From positions 1 to 28,212 of the forward strand of contig CAILBQ010000453.1 of the NCBI GenBank assembly GCA_903832475.1: DNA of 28,212 bases, in the 5' to 3' direction. A program made the translations under genes and the position numbers. Each line of letters opens with the position of its first letter. Position 1 is the stretch's first letter. This document shows, one piece after another, positions 9,805 to 17,482 of the stretch. The DNA comes from an uncultured Acidobacteriota bacterium. Lineage in GTDB: Bacteria; Acidobacteriota; Terriglobia; Terriglobales; Acidobacteriaceae. A model generated the notes under the pieces. That model had not been told where the DNA came from and did not search any database. It saw nothing but the letters and a program-made list of their open reading frames with translations.

Positions 9805-11487
9805 TTACTGGGAGACCGGCTCTGCCGGTGCAGCCTTCGGCGCGGCTTTCAAGTGCGGCACAGCAGGGGCTTTGGGTGCTCCCGGAGCTTTGGGAGCGCT
9901 GGGCGCGGGCGGAGCTGCCGGCGCTTCCCCTCCCTTGCGGATGCGCAGGTCGGCATGTTCGGTCGAAAGCGTCACCTTGGGTCCTCCCTTGCCCACCGTC
10001 CCCGTCGCGGTCTTGTTTTCATCCCCGCTGATTTCCAGCGGAAAATCCGAAACAATATCCCCGTTGTGGGTTCGAGCGTCGACGATGAAGCCTGCATTGT
10101 CCGGGAGCGAAACCTCGATATCGCCCTTGTTGTTCTTCACCTCGATCGGGTACGCGCCGCCCATGTCCAACTCGACTCGCGCGTCCTTGTCCTCGATATG
10201 CGTGTCGCCGAAGACCTGGCTCATCTCAATGTCTTTCGACCTCGAGCAGATGACCCGGACCGGCCCCACCACCTGGGTAGCGTGAAGCGAATCGCTATTG
10301 ATGGACATATCGCCGGGCAGGCGCGCGAATTCAAGATCGGTCCGCGAAGTGTGGAAGTGCACCGACTGGTCGGCCCGTTCCACGTGGGTGTCCCCGGTGT
10401 AGTCGCCCTGCAGCGTGACCTGTCCGTGAATGTCAGAAAGGGTAAGATCGCCGCCATTGCCGTCTACAGTCACCTCACCCTGGATGTCATGCGCCGACAC
10501 GTCGCCTTGGTCGGAGACGCGGGCATGCACGTGGCCTGCAATCGAGGCCGCTTCAAAGTTGCCGTGATGCAGTTCCGCGTCCACATTGCCGTTCAAACCG
10601 GCGACCGTCAGGTTCCCGCGACCGTTATTTACGTTGACGCTGGCCGACTTGGGCACCGTGATGCTCAGGTTGGTGCGGCCACTGGAATTGCCGTCCACCT
10701 TCACGACTACTGCGTTGCCGCTCACCGTCACATGCGCTTTCTCAGCTTCGAAGATCTTGTTGATCTCTTCCTCTTTGCTGGCGAACGCAATCTGGTGTGC
10801 CTTCACGCCCATGGTGGCGTCATCCCCGGCGGCAATGCTGACATCTCCGCGTGGGTCTTGAATCTCGATTTGCGCGTTAGCCGGGATGGGCGTGTTGAAG
10901 ACCGGCTGGTCCATGTCGTGCTCCGGTTCGCGGAAGGGATTGAACTGATCGTTGTCGTTATCGCCCCATTCCGCTTGCCACGGTCCCCAGAAGCGATGCG
11001 AACTCGCGCCTGCACCCAGCAGCAGAATCAGGATCACCAGCCAGACGTAGCCGCCGAAACGGCGCGCCGGCGGGTTTTCACGGCGCAGGTCGATAGCCCA
11101 CTCCGCCAGCGCCACCGCGCCAATACCGATCAACATCAGCGGCCACCAGCGGCCAAACCAGTCCCAGAAGGGATCCCACTGGATGCGTCCGCTAATCAGC
11201 AGCAGCGAGACGATGCCCACGCCGATGAGGACGATGGGCCCGGCCACTGAAGGCGCCCGGTAGGCCCTGTGCTGCGCCTTGAGCGCGTCGCGCTGGGCGC
11301 GCCAGAGATCCCGCTGCGCGCGCCAGGCGGCCTTGTTCTGTTCCTTCTGGTAGCGCCAGTAATCCTTGGGATTGCCGTAGGGAGCGCCATATTGCGGGGC
11401 GCCCTGGGGCGGTCCGTAGGGAGGGCCAGGGGGACGGCCGGGAGGGGGAGGGGTGCCGGGAGGTGTGTTGGGAGGCATGCTGGCCAT
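9805..11487 (-). CDS. DUF4097-like beta-helix membrane protein with LiaF-like helix hairpin
   Basis: 560 residues. A Pro/Gly/Tyr-rich N-terminus (1-40) is followed by a basic amphipathic segment, three membrane helices (about 82-99, 115-132, 146-162), then a long domain from about 200 to 500 made of short strands with repeated patterns such as VDGNGGDLTLSDIHGQVTL. That is the right-handed beta-helix style of DUF4097/adhesin-like proteins. The C-terminal 40 residues are Ala/Pro/Lys-rich. Helices 1-2 contain WPLMLIGIGAVALAEW, a module shared with the two upstream genes. It is probably a membrane-anchored envelope protein facing the periplasm. The ATG at 11487 is chosen over 11532 because AGGAG lies about 11 nt upstream of it. 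Last gene of the sigma-factor operon. Confidence 0.82.
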   Translation of the reverse strand: MASMPPNTPPGTPPPPGRPPGPPYGPPQGAPQYGAPYGNPKDYWRYQKEQNKAAWRAQRDLWRAQRDALKAQHRAYRAPSVAGPIVLIGVGIVSLLLISGRIQWDPFWDWFGRWWPLMLIGIGAVALAEWAIDLRRENPPARRFGGYVWLVILILLLGAGASSHRFWGPWQAEWGDNDNDQFNPFREPEHDMDQPVFNTPIPANAQIEIQDPRGDVSIAAGDDATMGVKAHQIAFASKEEEINKIFEAEKAHVTVSGNAVVVKVDGNSSGRTNLSITVPKSASVNVNNGRGNLTVAGLNGNVDAELHHGNFEAASIAGHVHARVSDQGDVSAHDIQGEVTVDGNGGDLTLSDIHGQVTLQGDYTGDTHVERADQSVHFHTSRTDLEFARLPGDMSINSDSLHATQVVGPVRVICSRSKDIEMSQVFGDTHIEDKDARVELDMGGAYPIEVKNNKGDIEVSLPDNAGFIVDARTHNGDIVSDFPLEISGDENKTATGTVGKGGPKVTLSTEHADLRIRKGGEAPAAPPAPSAPKAPGAPKAPAVPHLKAAPKAAPAEPVSQ

Positions 11488-11606
11488 GGGAGCGATCTCT
11501 CCTGAACTACTGGTCCTGAACTGAGACTGCAAAGAAAACGGTGGTCTGCGGCCTGCACCCGGGGGCGGCAGGCGATCTGTGCAACGGCGGTGAAGGGCGA
11601 TAGACT

Positions 11607-11978
11607 CTAGCGCTCTTCCTCTTCGCGGTTGCTGCCGAATTCGGTGTTGCGCACTTCCAGCTCGGCGCTATGCGCGGGGACGATTCCAGTCCCCGGGGCC
11701 GGGGCCGACGACGGCGCTGCCGCAGAATAACCGGCCGCATAGTTTGCCGGCGGCGGATAGCCCGCTGCCTGGTAGCCCGCAGCGTATGGATAGCCTGGAG
11801 GCGGATCGGAGGCCAGTGTGGCACGTTCCGCCAGGGCCAGCACGCCGAACAGGATTAGGTACAGCGGCCAGGCGCGGCTCCAACTGAGGATGTCCGCCTG
11901 GTCCAGCAGGGCGATCACGCCCGTCAACAGCAGAATTGCCGGCCAGCGTAAGCGGGAAATAATCATGAAGCGGCTCAT
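11607..11978 (-). CDS. Small two-helix membrane protein (LiaF-like module)
   Basis: 123 residues. Two membrane segments (about 10-26 and 36-51) form a hairpin, RLRWPAILLLTGVIALL and RAWPLYLILFGVLALAER. An extramembrane tail follows, rich in Tyr, Ala, Pro and Gly with repeated AAGY elements, ending in a charged EFGSNREEEER. The hairpin matches in pattern the ends of its upstream neighbour and part of its downstream neighbour. AGGAGG lies 6 nt before the ATG at 11978. The start overlaps the stop of the upstream gene (ATGA), so they are translationally coupled. The open frame runs back to 12254, but the ribosome binding site rules out that start. Function unknown; its role is inferred from the operon. 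Confidence 0.85.
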   Translation of the reverse strand: MSRFMIISRLRWPAILLLTGVIALLDQADILSWSRAWPLYLILFGVLALAERATLASDPPPGYPYAAGYQAAGYPPPANYAAGYSAAAPSSAPAPGTGIVPAHSAELEVRNTEFGSNREEEER

Positions 11979-12937
11979 TTGGAACCTCCTTGGGTTCGGC
12001 TGACAATCATCCAGATTCCCAGTCCGATGAGCAGGACAGGCCATGCAAAGTGAAAGATGTGACCCACGACGCCCAGGCTCTGCAGCAGGAAAATCACGCC
12101 TAGCCCGATAAGAACAAAGGCCCAGACTGGCTCCTTGCGACGCCAGCCCATGGGCGGCCCCGGTGGTGGGGGCGGCACAGCCCCACCCGGATAGTCTCCA
12201 CCGACAAACGGCTCGGTGTATGGCGGCGGTGCGGGCGGCGGATATTGCTGCCACTGGCCCTGATAGGGAGCGCTGTAGGGCGGCGTAGTTGCGCCAGGAG
12301 TATAGACTTCGCCCGGAGTGTAGGCCGTGCCAGGCGTGTACGCGGTTCCAGAGAAGCCGGTTCCGGGGACGCTTGCTCCCGGAGCTGCACCTGTAGCATT
12401 GGAGGCAGCTGGATCCCCCGGCGGCGGCACGCCCTGACCGGGATGAATGGATGGGCCGCGCTGACCCAGGTTCAGCCAGCTACCCAGCTCGTTGAGCCCG
12501 AACGGATCGGGAAGCGGCAAGCCGTCTCGGCGCGCTTTGGCCGTGTGATACGCCTCAAACGACTGGTAGAGCACCCAGGCTCCGATGAAGATGCCGAAGA
12601 CCCCGGCGTGTTCGGTGATCGAGATCAACACCGCAAACACCACCACGTGGATCAGGCCCTTGAAAAACTGTCCGTTGTACATCGCGCCCACGCCGGGGAT
12701 CAGCCCCAGCACGGCCGCGGCCGATGGATTGGGCGTGCCCGGCGGTGTCGGCACCACAAACTGGGATGCCGCCTGCTGCCAGTAGGCACGGCTGGGATCG
12801 CCTCCCAGCAGGGTGAAGCAGGGCTCGCACAGCACTTGGCCATTGGCCGTTCTGCGCACACAATCGGTGCACAGCCCTTTGCCGCAGTTCTGGCAATAGG
12901 ATTGAATTTCTCGCTCGGGATGGTTTACGCAAGGCAT
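11975..12937 (-). CDS. B-box zinc-finger membrane protein with C-terminal LiaF-like hairpin
   Basis: 320 residues. The N-terminus is a B-box-type zinc-binding segment: Cys3, His6, Cys15, Cys18, Cys23, Cys26, Cys37 and Cys40. Next comes a membrane region (about 75-130) containing GLIPGVGAMYNGQFFKGLIH, a pattern common in small TM2-like proteins. A long Pro/Gly/Tyr-rich linker holds the tandem motif TPGTAYTPGEVYTPG. The C-terminus is a two-helix hairpin ending WPVLLIGLGIWMIVSRT. It is second after the sigma factor: its ATG lies inside the last codons of the anti-sigma gene (13-bp overlap), and its stop overlaps the next start. A bacterial envelope role is inferred. What the zinc finger binds is unknown; protein contact is more likely than DNA. 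Confidence 0.85.
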   Translation of the reverse strand: MPCVNHPEREIQSYCQNCGKGLCTDCVRRTANGQVLCEPCFTLLGGDPSRAYWQQAASQFVVPTPPGTPNPSAAAVLGLIPGVGAMYNGQFFKGLIHVVVFAVLISITEHAGVFGIFIGAWVLYQSFEAYHTAKARRDGLPLPDPFGLNELGSWLNLGQRGPSIHPGQGVPPPGDPAASNATGAAPGASVPGTGFSGTAYTPGTAYTPGEVYTPGATTPPYSAPYQGQWQQYPPPAPPPYTEPFVGGDYPGGAVPPPPPGPPMGWRRKEPVWAFVLIGLGVIFLLQSLGVVGHIFHFAWPVLLIGLGIWMIVSRTQGGSK

Positions 12938-13884
12938 GACTTGCTCCGTTCTGGCGTTCCCTCGGCCCGGGTCTCTGCCCGATCTGCTGTTACCGCGTTG
13001 CGGTCAAGCTGTCGAGGGGATGGGATGTGAGTGTTTTCGCCCATACTGCTGTCAGGTTGATGAACGCGGCGGGGAAGTTCGAAAGCCGCTTCCAGGGTCT
13101 CGCTGCTCCACAGCGCATTGGGTGGGTTGACCGTCTGCTGCGGAGCTTCGTTAGGGTTCAGTTTCGACCCTCCATCTTTGTGATGCGATACGCCGTCCCC
13201 GCCGGGCTGCGTTCCGGCTGGACTCGGCGTGGTTGTCTTCTCGCCCGGAGTCTCCGTCTGCCGGCGAAGCTCCTTCATCCTCGATTCCACTTCGTACACA
13301 AAGCGGAGGTGATCGTAATACCGAACCAGCGGTGTCGAAGCCGTCATGATGCGCTTCTCCACTACCGACCGAAGAGCTGCAGGCCGCAGGTCCGACAGAT
13401 GAATCATGCTGAACCGCACTCCCGTCATGCTCAGGGTAAGTGCGATCGAAAAGAACGCCATCGCTGCCGTCATCAGCAGCCGCGGCTCGGCAAATCGCCG
13501 CATGCTTCCGCCAAAGCCTGGCCGTTGCCAGACCGGCGGCATCATCACCACGTTGCCGGCTTCATCGGTCGTCGGCATGCCGGTCGCGCCAACCACTGCC
13601 AGCCGGCCCGGCTCCATCTTGCCATTCCCAGTTTCGGTCAGAATGCGCGCCAGCAGATCGACAGGCACTTCCGGTTCGGGGGCCAGGAATTCCAGCCACT
13701 CCCGGCCCCGCCGAACCTGCTCGAACATCTCCGTGCACGCCTTGCAGGTGGCCATGTGATTGGAGAACGTGGCCTCATCTTCCGGCCGCAGCGCTCCATC
13801 CATCGCATCCACCAGCAGCGTTTCCCATTGCCCACACGCCGGAGAGCTGGGGAAATTGCCTCGATCTTGTGCTCGCTCTGCCAT
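12925..13884 (-). CDS. Zinc-finger (ZAS/zf-HC2) anti-sigma factor, membrane-anchored
   Basis: 319 residues. The N-terminal ZAS motif is clear: Cys17, then His43-x3-Cys47-x2-Cys50 (HMATCKAC), as in anti-sigma factors that hold ECF sigma factors at the membrane. A single membrane helix lies at about 136-156 (LLMTAAMAFFSIALTLSMTG). The roughly 160 residues beyond it are helical then Pro/Thr/Lys-rich and should be periplasmic, where they could sense a signal or be a protease target. It starts 2 bp after the sigma factor stop, the classic sigma/anti-sigma arrangement, and so almost certainly controls that sigma factor. Stimulus unknown. Confidence 0.9.
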   Translation of the reverse strand: MAERAQDRGNFPSSPACGQWETLLVDAMDGALRPEDEATFSNHMATCKACTEMFEQVRRGREWLEFLAPEPEVPVDLLARILTETGNGKMEPGRLAVVGATGMPTTDEAGNVVMMPPVWQRPGFGGSMRRFAEPRLLMTAAMAFFSIALTLSMTGVRFSMIHLSDLRPAALRSVVEKRIMTASTPLVRYYDHLRFVYEVESRMKELRRQTETPGEKTTTPSPAGTQPGGDGVSHHKDGGSKLNPNEAPQQTVNPPNALWSSETLEAAFELPRRVHQPDSSMGENTHIPSPRQLDRNAVTADRAETRAEGTPERSKSCLA

Positions 13885-13886
13885 GG

Positions 13887-14495
13887 TTACATCACCTCCC
13901 GTTTGTTACGTTCCAACAGCCGCGCCAGTTCCGCACGACCCCGGCTGATCCGCGACTTCACGGTACCCTCCGGTATGCCCAAAACCACGGCGATTTCCTT
14001 GTAGTCCATATCTTGAAGATCGCGCAGGATCACCGCCTCGCGCAGTTCCGGCGAGACCTGCGCCAGCGCTCCCTGCACCATTTTTTCGAGTTCCCGCCGC
14101 GTCGCCTGGTCGTGCTGCGTCGGACCGGTAGCTTCGAGCCGGTCGATCGGCCGCAACTCGCCAGTCTCGTCCCAGCCCTCGTCGAGCGACCCCGTAGCGC
14201 GGATGTTACGGCTGCGGCGGAAGTGATCCACCAGCAGATTGCGCGTCAGGGTCGTGATCCAAACCTGCAGGCTGCCTCGATTGACGTCAAAGCTGGCTAG
14301 GTTGGCATAGATCTTCAGGAACACATCCTGGGTCAGATCTTCGGCGTCGGTGCCCGAACCGGTAAAGCGATAGCAGAGTGAATAGACGCGGCGATGAAAG
14401 GCCTTGACCAGCTCCGTCCAGGCCGGCGATTCGCCCGATAAACAACGGCGCACCACTTCCGGCCAGTCTGGCTCCACCTGTGCTCCAGCTTCCAT
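13887..14495 (-). CDS. ECF-type RNA polymerase sigma factor
   Basis: 202 residues from the chosen start. Region 2 is clear (VYSLCYRFTGSGTDAEDLTQ, then DVFLKIYANL and WITTLTRNLLVDHFRRSR), a variable linker follows, and region 4 (LAQVSPELREAVILRDLQ, then YKEIAVVLGIPEGTVKSRIS) ends 10 residues before the stop. This directs RNA polymerase to stress or envelope promoters when released by the anti-sigma factor encoded 2 bp downstream. The frame is open up to an ATG at 14771. That 92-residue extension is Gly/Ala/Arg/Pro-rich and unlike sigma factors, and GGGGAG lies about 10 nt before 14495, so 14495 is preferred. A start at 14771, 8-10 nt after a possible ECF promoter, cannot be excluded. First gene of a five-gene operon. 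Confidence 0.9.
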   Translation of the reverse strand: MEAGAQVEPDWPEVVRRCLSGESPAWTELVKAFHRRVYSLCYRFTGSGTDAEDLTQDVFLKIYANLASFDVNRGSLQVWITTLTRNLLVDHFRRSRNIRATGSLDEGWDETGELRPIDRLEATGPTQHDQATRRELEKMVQGALAQVSPELREAVILRDLQDMDYKEIAVVLGIPEGTVKSRISRGRAELARLLERNKREVM

Positions 14496-14780
14496 CGGCC
14501 GTACGCTCCCCGCCTGTCTTCCAGCTTGCCCCGCACCGAGTCTAGTGCCCAGATTTCCCATCGGGACGGGTTCGCTTCCCGGCGCATTGTCGAGCGCCAC
14601 GCGGCTGCCCGCCTGGGTTCCGGCTGCCCGTTCGCCGCGGACGTCAACCGGCGTCCGCTGACCGGGATCGTGCCACCTGGCTGCCGCGGGACGAGGATCC
14701 GTTCCGCCTGCCGGCCGGGGCAACATCCCCATCTCGCCGTTAAACCAGCTTAATGTACCTACGCACGCCATACATAGCTG

Positions 14781-14806
14781 TACGGAGGATTTATGCGCTT
14801 AGTTCC
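14781..14806 (-). promoter_or_regulatory. Candidate ECF-type promoter for the sigma operon
   Basis: On the minus strand GGAAC (complement of 14802-14806) is followed after 17 nt by CGTA (complement of 14781-14784). GGAAC with a CGT-type -10 at about this distance is the common form of ECF sigma promoters, and such operons are usually self-regulated. It lies between the glgC terminator and the sigma gene, the expected place. The match is short and could be chance. If the sigma gene starts at 14495, the stretch 14496-14780 is an untranslated leader in which I see no other gene. Confidence 0.35.
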
Positions 14807-14848
14807 GTTGCATTTGGAGGGGCCTGCTGAGGTTCCAGTCAAAATGAA

Positions 14849-14874
14849 GCGGGAGGCCTCGTTGCGCCTCCCGC
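14849..14874 (-). terminator. Terminator downstream of glgC
   Basis: A perfect 9-bp GC-rich stem, GCGGGAGGC (14849-14857) with GCCTCCCGC (14866-14874), 8-nt loop, extended by one A-T pair. On the minus strand it is followed by TTCATTTTG. It lies 22 bp past the glgC stop codon. It separates glgC from the sigma-factor operon on the same strand. Confidence 0.8.
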
Positions 14875-14896
14875 TGCAGATTTTTCAATGCTTTGC

Positions 14897-16150
14897 CTAA
14901 TACCGCTCCTGGAACTCCGGCTCAACGGGATTCTCAAACAGCGACCGGTCGCGCGTCACAATCGTCAGCCCGGACGGCGTAACAAAATACCGCCGCTTGT
15001 CTTCAACCGGATCGTACCCGATCACCGTCCCCTCGGGAATCTCCACATCGCGATCGATGATCGCCCGGTTGATGCGGCAGTGGCGTCCGATGTTGACGTG
15101 CGAGAAGATGATGCTCGACTCGACACTCGAATACGAATTGACGCGCACATCCTGGCTCAGCACCGAGTTCATCACCTCGGCGCCCGAAATGATGACACCC
15201 GCCGTAATGACCGAGTTGACCGCCTTGCCCGTTCGGCCCGGCTCGCCAAAAACAAACTTCGCTGGCGGATACTGCCGCACCCGCGTACGCATCGGCCAGT
15301 GTTTGTCGTAAAGATTGAAGGTCGGGGAAACCGAGCACAAGTCCAGGTTGGCGTCGTAGTAGGCATCAAGCGTTCCCACATCGCGCCAGTAAAGCGCCTG
15401 CTGCCGGTTCTCGTCGACAAAGTTGTAGGCCACCATCTTCTTCTTGCCCAGCAGGTTGGGCAGGATGTTGTGGCCGAAATCATGCTTCGAATGCGGATCC
15501 TCGGCGTCCGCGATCAGCTCCTTCAACAGCGTCTCGGTGTTGAAGATGTAGATGCCCATCGAAGCATCGACTGAGTTGGGATTGAACGGCGAACGGAAGG
15601 TTGTCGACTTGGGCTTTTCTTCAAAGCCTAAAACCTCTGCATTCGCGCCTACTTCGACCACGCCGAAGCGCGAAACCTCGTCGGGCGCAATGGGCAGCGT
15701 GGCCAGCGTCACTTCGGCGCCTGAATCCTTGTGCTGCTGCAGCATCCGGCTGTAATCCATCTTGTAGATGTGGTCGCCGGACAGGATGATGACGTACTTC
15801 GGCTGCTCCGACCCGATTGAATAAATATTTTGATAGACCGCGTCGGCCGTGCCCATGTACCAGTTAGCGCCGGTGCGTTGCATGGGCGGCATGATCTCAA
15901 AAAACTCACCCAGCTCCTGGGCCACGATGCCCGTCCAGCCTTCGCGAATATGGCGGTTCAGAGACAGGGCCTTGTACTGCGTCATGATGAAGACCTTGCG
16001 CAGTCCGGAATTGATGCAATTCGAAAGGGTAATGTCGATGATGCGGTAGTGCCCGCCGAAAGGCACAGCGGGCTTGGCTCGGTCGCGAGTTAAAGGAAAA
16101 AGACGCTCTCCCGCGCCGCCGGCAAGTAGTACTCCGAGGGTGTCTCTCAT
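14897..16150 (-). CDS. glgC: Glucose-1-phosphate adenylyltransferase (ADP-glucose pyrophosphorylase)
   Basis: Makes ADP-glucose from glucose 1-phosphate and ATP, the committed step of bacterial glycogen synthesis, in the cytoplasm. 417 residues, the usual length. The nucleotidyltransferase domain opens with VLLAGGAGERLFPLT and RAKPAVPFGG (residues 7-33), followed by NCINSGLRKVFIMTQYK. The metal-site loop reads ILSGDHIYKMDY, the sugar-binding part has FEEKPKST, and the C-terminal left-handed beta-helix domain has repeated turns (SVITAGVIISGAEVMNSVLS, HCRINRAIIDRDVEIPEGT). The only plausible ribosome binding site is GGGAG, about 14 nt before the ATG, so initiation may be weak. No other glg gene is adjacent. 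It is transcribed alone, with its own terminator and a palindrome about 80 bp upstream that may be an operator. Confidence 0.95.
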   Translation of the reverse strand: MRDTLGVLLAGGAGERLFPLTRDRAKPAVPFGGHYRIIDITLSNCINSGLRKVFIMTQYKALSLNRHIREGWTGIVAQELGEFFEIMPPMQRTGANWYMGTADAVYQNIYSIGSEQPKYVIILSGDHIYKMDYSRMLQQHKDSGAEVTLATLPIAPDEVSRFGVVEVGANAEVLGFEEKPKSTTFRSPFNPNSVDASMGIYIFNTETLLKELIADAEDPHSKHDFGHNILPNLLGKKKMVAYNFVDENRQQALYWRDVGTLDAYYDANLDLCSVSPTFNLYDKHWPMRTRVRQYPPAKFVFGEPGRTGKAVNSVITAGVIISGAEVMNSVLSQDVRVNSYSSVESSIIFSHVNIGRHCRINRAIIDRDVEIPEGTVIGYDPVEDKRRYFVTPSGLTIVTRDRSLFENPVEPEFQERY

Positions 16151-16229
16151 GTCGCTGATGGTGTCTCCCGTTCCCGTCGTACCGCAACATGGTCCTCATG
16201 CCGCCTTGTGGTACGACTCCCTTTCAGGC

Positions 16230-16249
16230 GTTCGAAATTCATTTCGAAC
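16230..16249. promoter_or_regulatory. Perfect 9-bp palindrome upstream of glgC (candidate operator)
   Basis: GTTCGAAAT (16230-16238) and ATTTCGAAC (16241-16249) are exact inverted repeats separated by 2 bp, 80 bp before the glgC start. The size and symmetry suit a dimeric helix-turn-helix repressor. The rest of the 306-bp gap between glgC and the next upstream gene (16151-16456) shows nothing else that I can support, and no terminator with a T-run. Confidence 0.4.
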
Positions 16250-16456
16250 TACCAGACGGTGGAGCATAACACAGCAGGATTACGCCTGTTGACTTCAATC
16301 ATGCAGCCGCTTGTATGCCGTTGTGCGTAGCGCTGCCGATTGTTTCGCGGTCTCCACAAACGTCACTCAGGAACGCTGAAATACAGCCCCGGCGACATCG
16401 TATGGAAATTCGTCCACAGCCCGGATATATCAGCAACAGCCAACACCGACGGGGCT

Positions 16457-16759
16457 TTACTCTTCGCCTTCGATCGAGATGCGCAGCGATTTCAAAAAAT
16501 TTAGATCGTTCGAGGTGAAGGGCCCATCTTCGCCCTCGACGGTCTCTTCTTCAGAGCCGGAGGGATCGATGGTCTTTGGCCCTTTGGCCACATCGTTCAG
16601 GCCGATGGTGGCCTCAAGCATCAGCATCACGTCGAAACCGTGGCGGCGAATACTCTGCACAACTCCGGCAATCTGTTCTGACTCAATCACCGACTCGTGA
16701 ATGGCCTCTCCAAGCTCCTGGATCAGTTCGCGCAGGCGTGGGTGCAAGCGTGGGTCCAT
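16457..16759 (-). CDS. Small acidic protein, unknown function
   Basis: I do not recognise this 100-residue protein. The N-terminal two thirds look helical (LHPRLRELIQELGEAIHESV) and include RRHGFDVMLMLEATIGL. The C-terminus is very acidic (SEEETVEGEDG, then SIEGEE at the end). There is no signal peptide or membrane helix, so it is likely cytoplasmic. The ATG at 16759 is chosen because GGAGGG lies 5 nt upstream; the open frame extends 11 residues further with no such site. It lies 306 bp upstream of glgC on the same strand and diverges from the membrane-protein gene at 16962. The strong ribosome binding site supports a real gene. Confidence 0.7.
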   Translation of the reverse strand: MDPRLHPRLRELIQELGEAIHESVIESEQIAGVVQSIRRHGFDVMLMLEATIGLNDVAKGPKTIDPSGSEEETVEGEDGPFTSNDLNFLKSLRISIEGEE

Positions 16760-16961
16760 GAAATCCCTCCGGCGGTATTTGCGCCCTTCCATCAGCTGTG
16801 GACGCCAGCTCGGGTGCGGCCAAAAAGCAAAACGCTTCTCTTACCTTACGTCTGACGGCCGCTGGGGGCAACTGGGAAGCCGGGAAACTGTGGGAATTCG
16901 GTTCCCTTTCGCCACTGATAAACTCAGATGCGAGCCGTGTCGCAAGAGGCCGTAAAAGGGC

Positions 16962-17453
16962 ATGAATCCAAACGAGTTTGGCAAAAAACTGGGCATCGGA
17001 GTGCGCATCGCCGGACGCATTGCGCAGCAGCGCGTTCAGCAAAGCGCCGCTGGCCCCGCCGCCGTTTCAAATTCCGGTCCCCACCCTGCTTCCGGCCCGC
17101 AGCCCATCTATACGGCGCCCGGAGCCTCCGCGGCGCCGCGCATTCCCACCCCCGCCGCGGCCCAGGCACAGGTCAGAAATCTAGGCAAGAAGACCCACAG
17201 CTACACCCGCGCAGCCGGCCGCGGCATCGGCGGATTCCTCCGACCCTTCGGCCGCGTCGGCGGTCTGCTCTGGCTCGAAGTCACGGGCTTCTTCTTCGGC
17301 CTCTTCGCCATTTTTTTCGCCCAGAACATCTGGCGCGCCCGCCTCGACTACGCCGCCGGCCCCCAGCACAACCGCTTTCTCATCGGCTGCGTCCTCACCG
17401 TGATCTTCGGCTACCTCAGCATCAGCGCCTTCTGGCGCGCAAGACGGCGATAA
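16962..17453 (+). CDS. Small membrane protein, unknown function
   Basis: 163 residues. An N-terminal segment with basic and glutamine-rich helix (GVRIAGRIAQQRVQQ) is followed by a Pro/Ala/Gly-rich linker. The C-terminal half holds two membrane helices: WLEVTGFFFGLFAIFFAQNI (about 104-123) and FLIGCVLTVIFGYLSISAFW (about 139-158), ending in the basic ARRR. The N-terminus probably faces the cytoplasm. GAGG lies about 14 nt and AAAGGG 1 nt before the ATG at 16962; neither has ideal spacing, so the exact start is less sure. Convergent with the next gene. No family assigned. Confidence 0.7.
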   Translation: MNPNEFGKKLGIGVRIAGRIAQQRVQQSAAGPAAVSNSGPHPASGPQPIYTAPGASAAPRIPTPAAAQAQVRNLGKKTHSYTRAAGRGIGGFLRPFGRVGGLLWLEVTGFFFGLFAIFFAQNIWRARLDYAAGPQHNRFLIGCVLTVIFGYLSISAFWRARRR

Positions 17454-17482
17454 GGCGCATCCAAGAAAGCCCGTTCGAAATA

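Noticed and set aside
9739..11250. Long plus-strand open frame of 503 codons opposite the DUF4097-like gene
   Set aside because: It lies antisense to a gene with clear domains, begins in the terminator region, and its Arg/His/Val-rich translation shows no domain. It is a by-product of the codon bias of the real gene.
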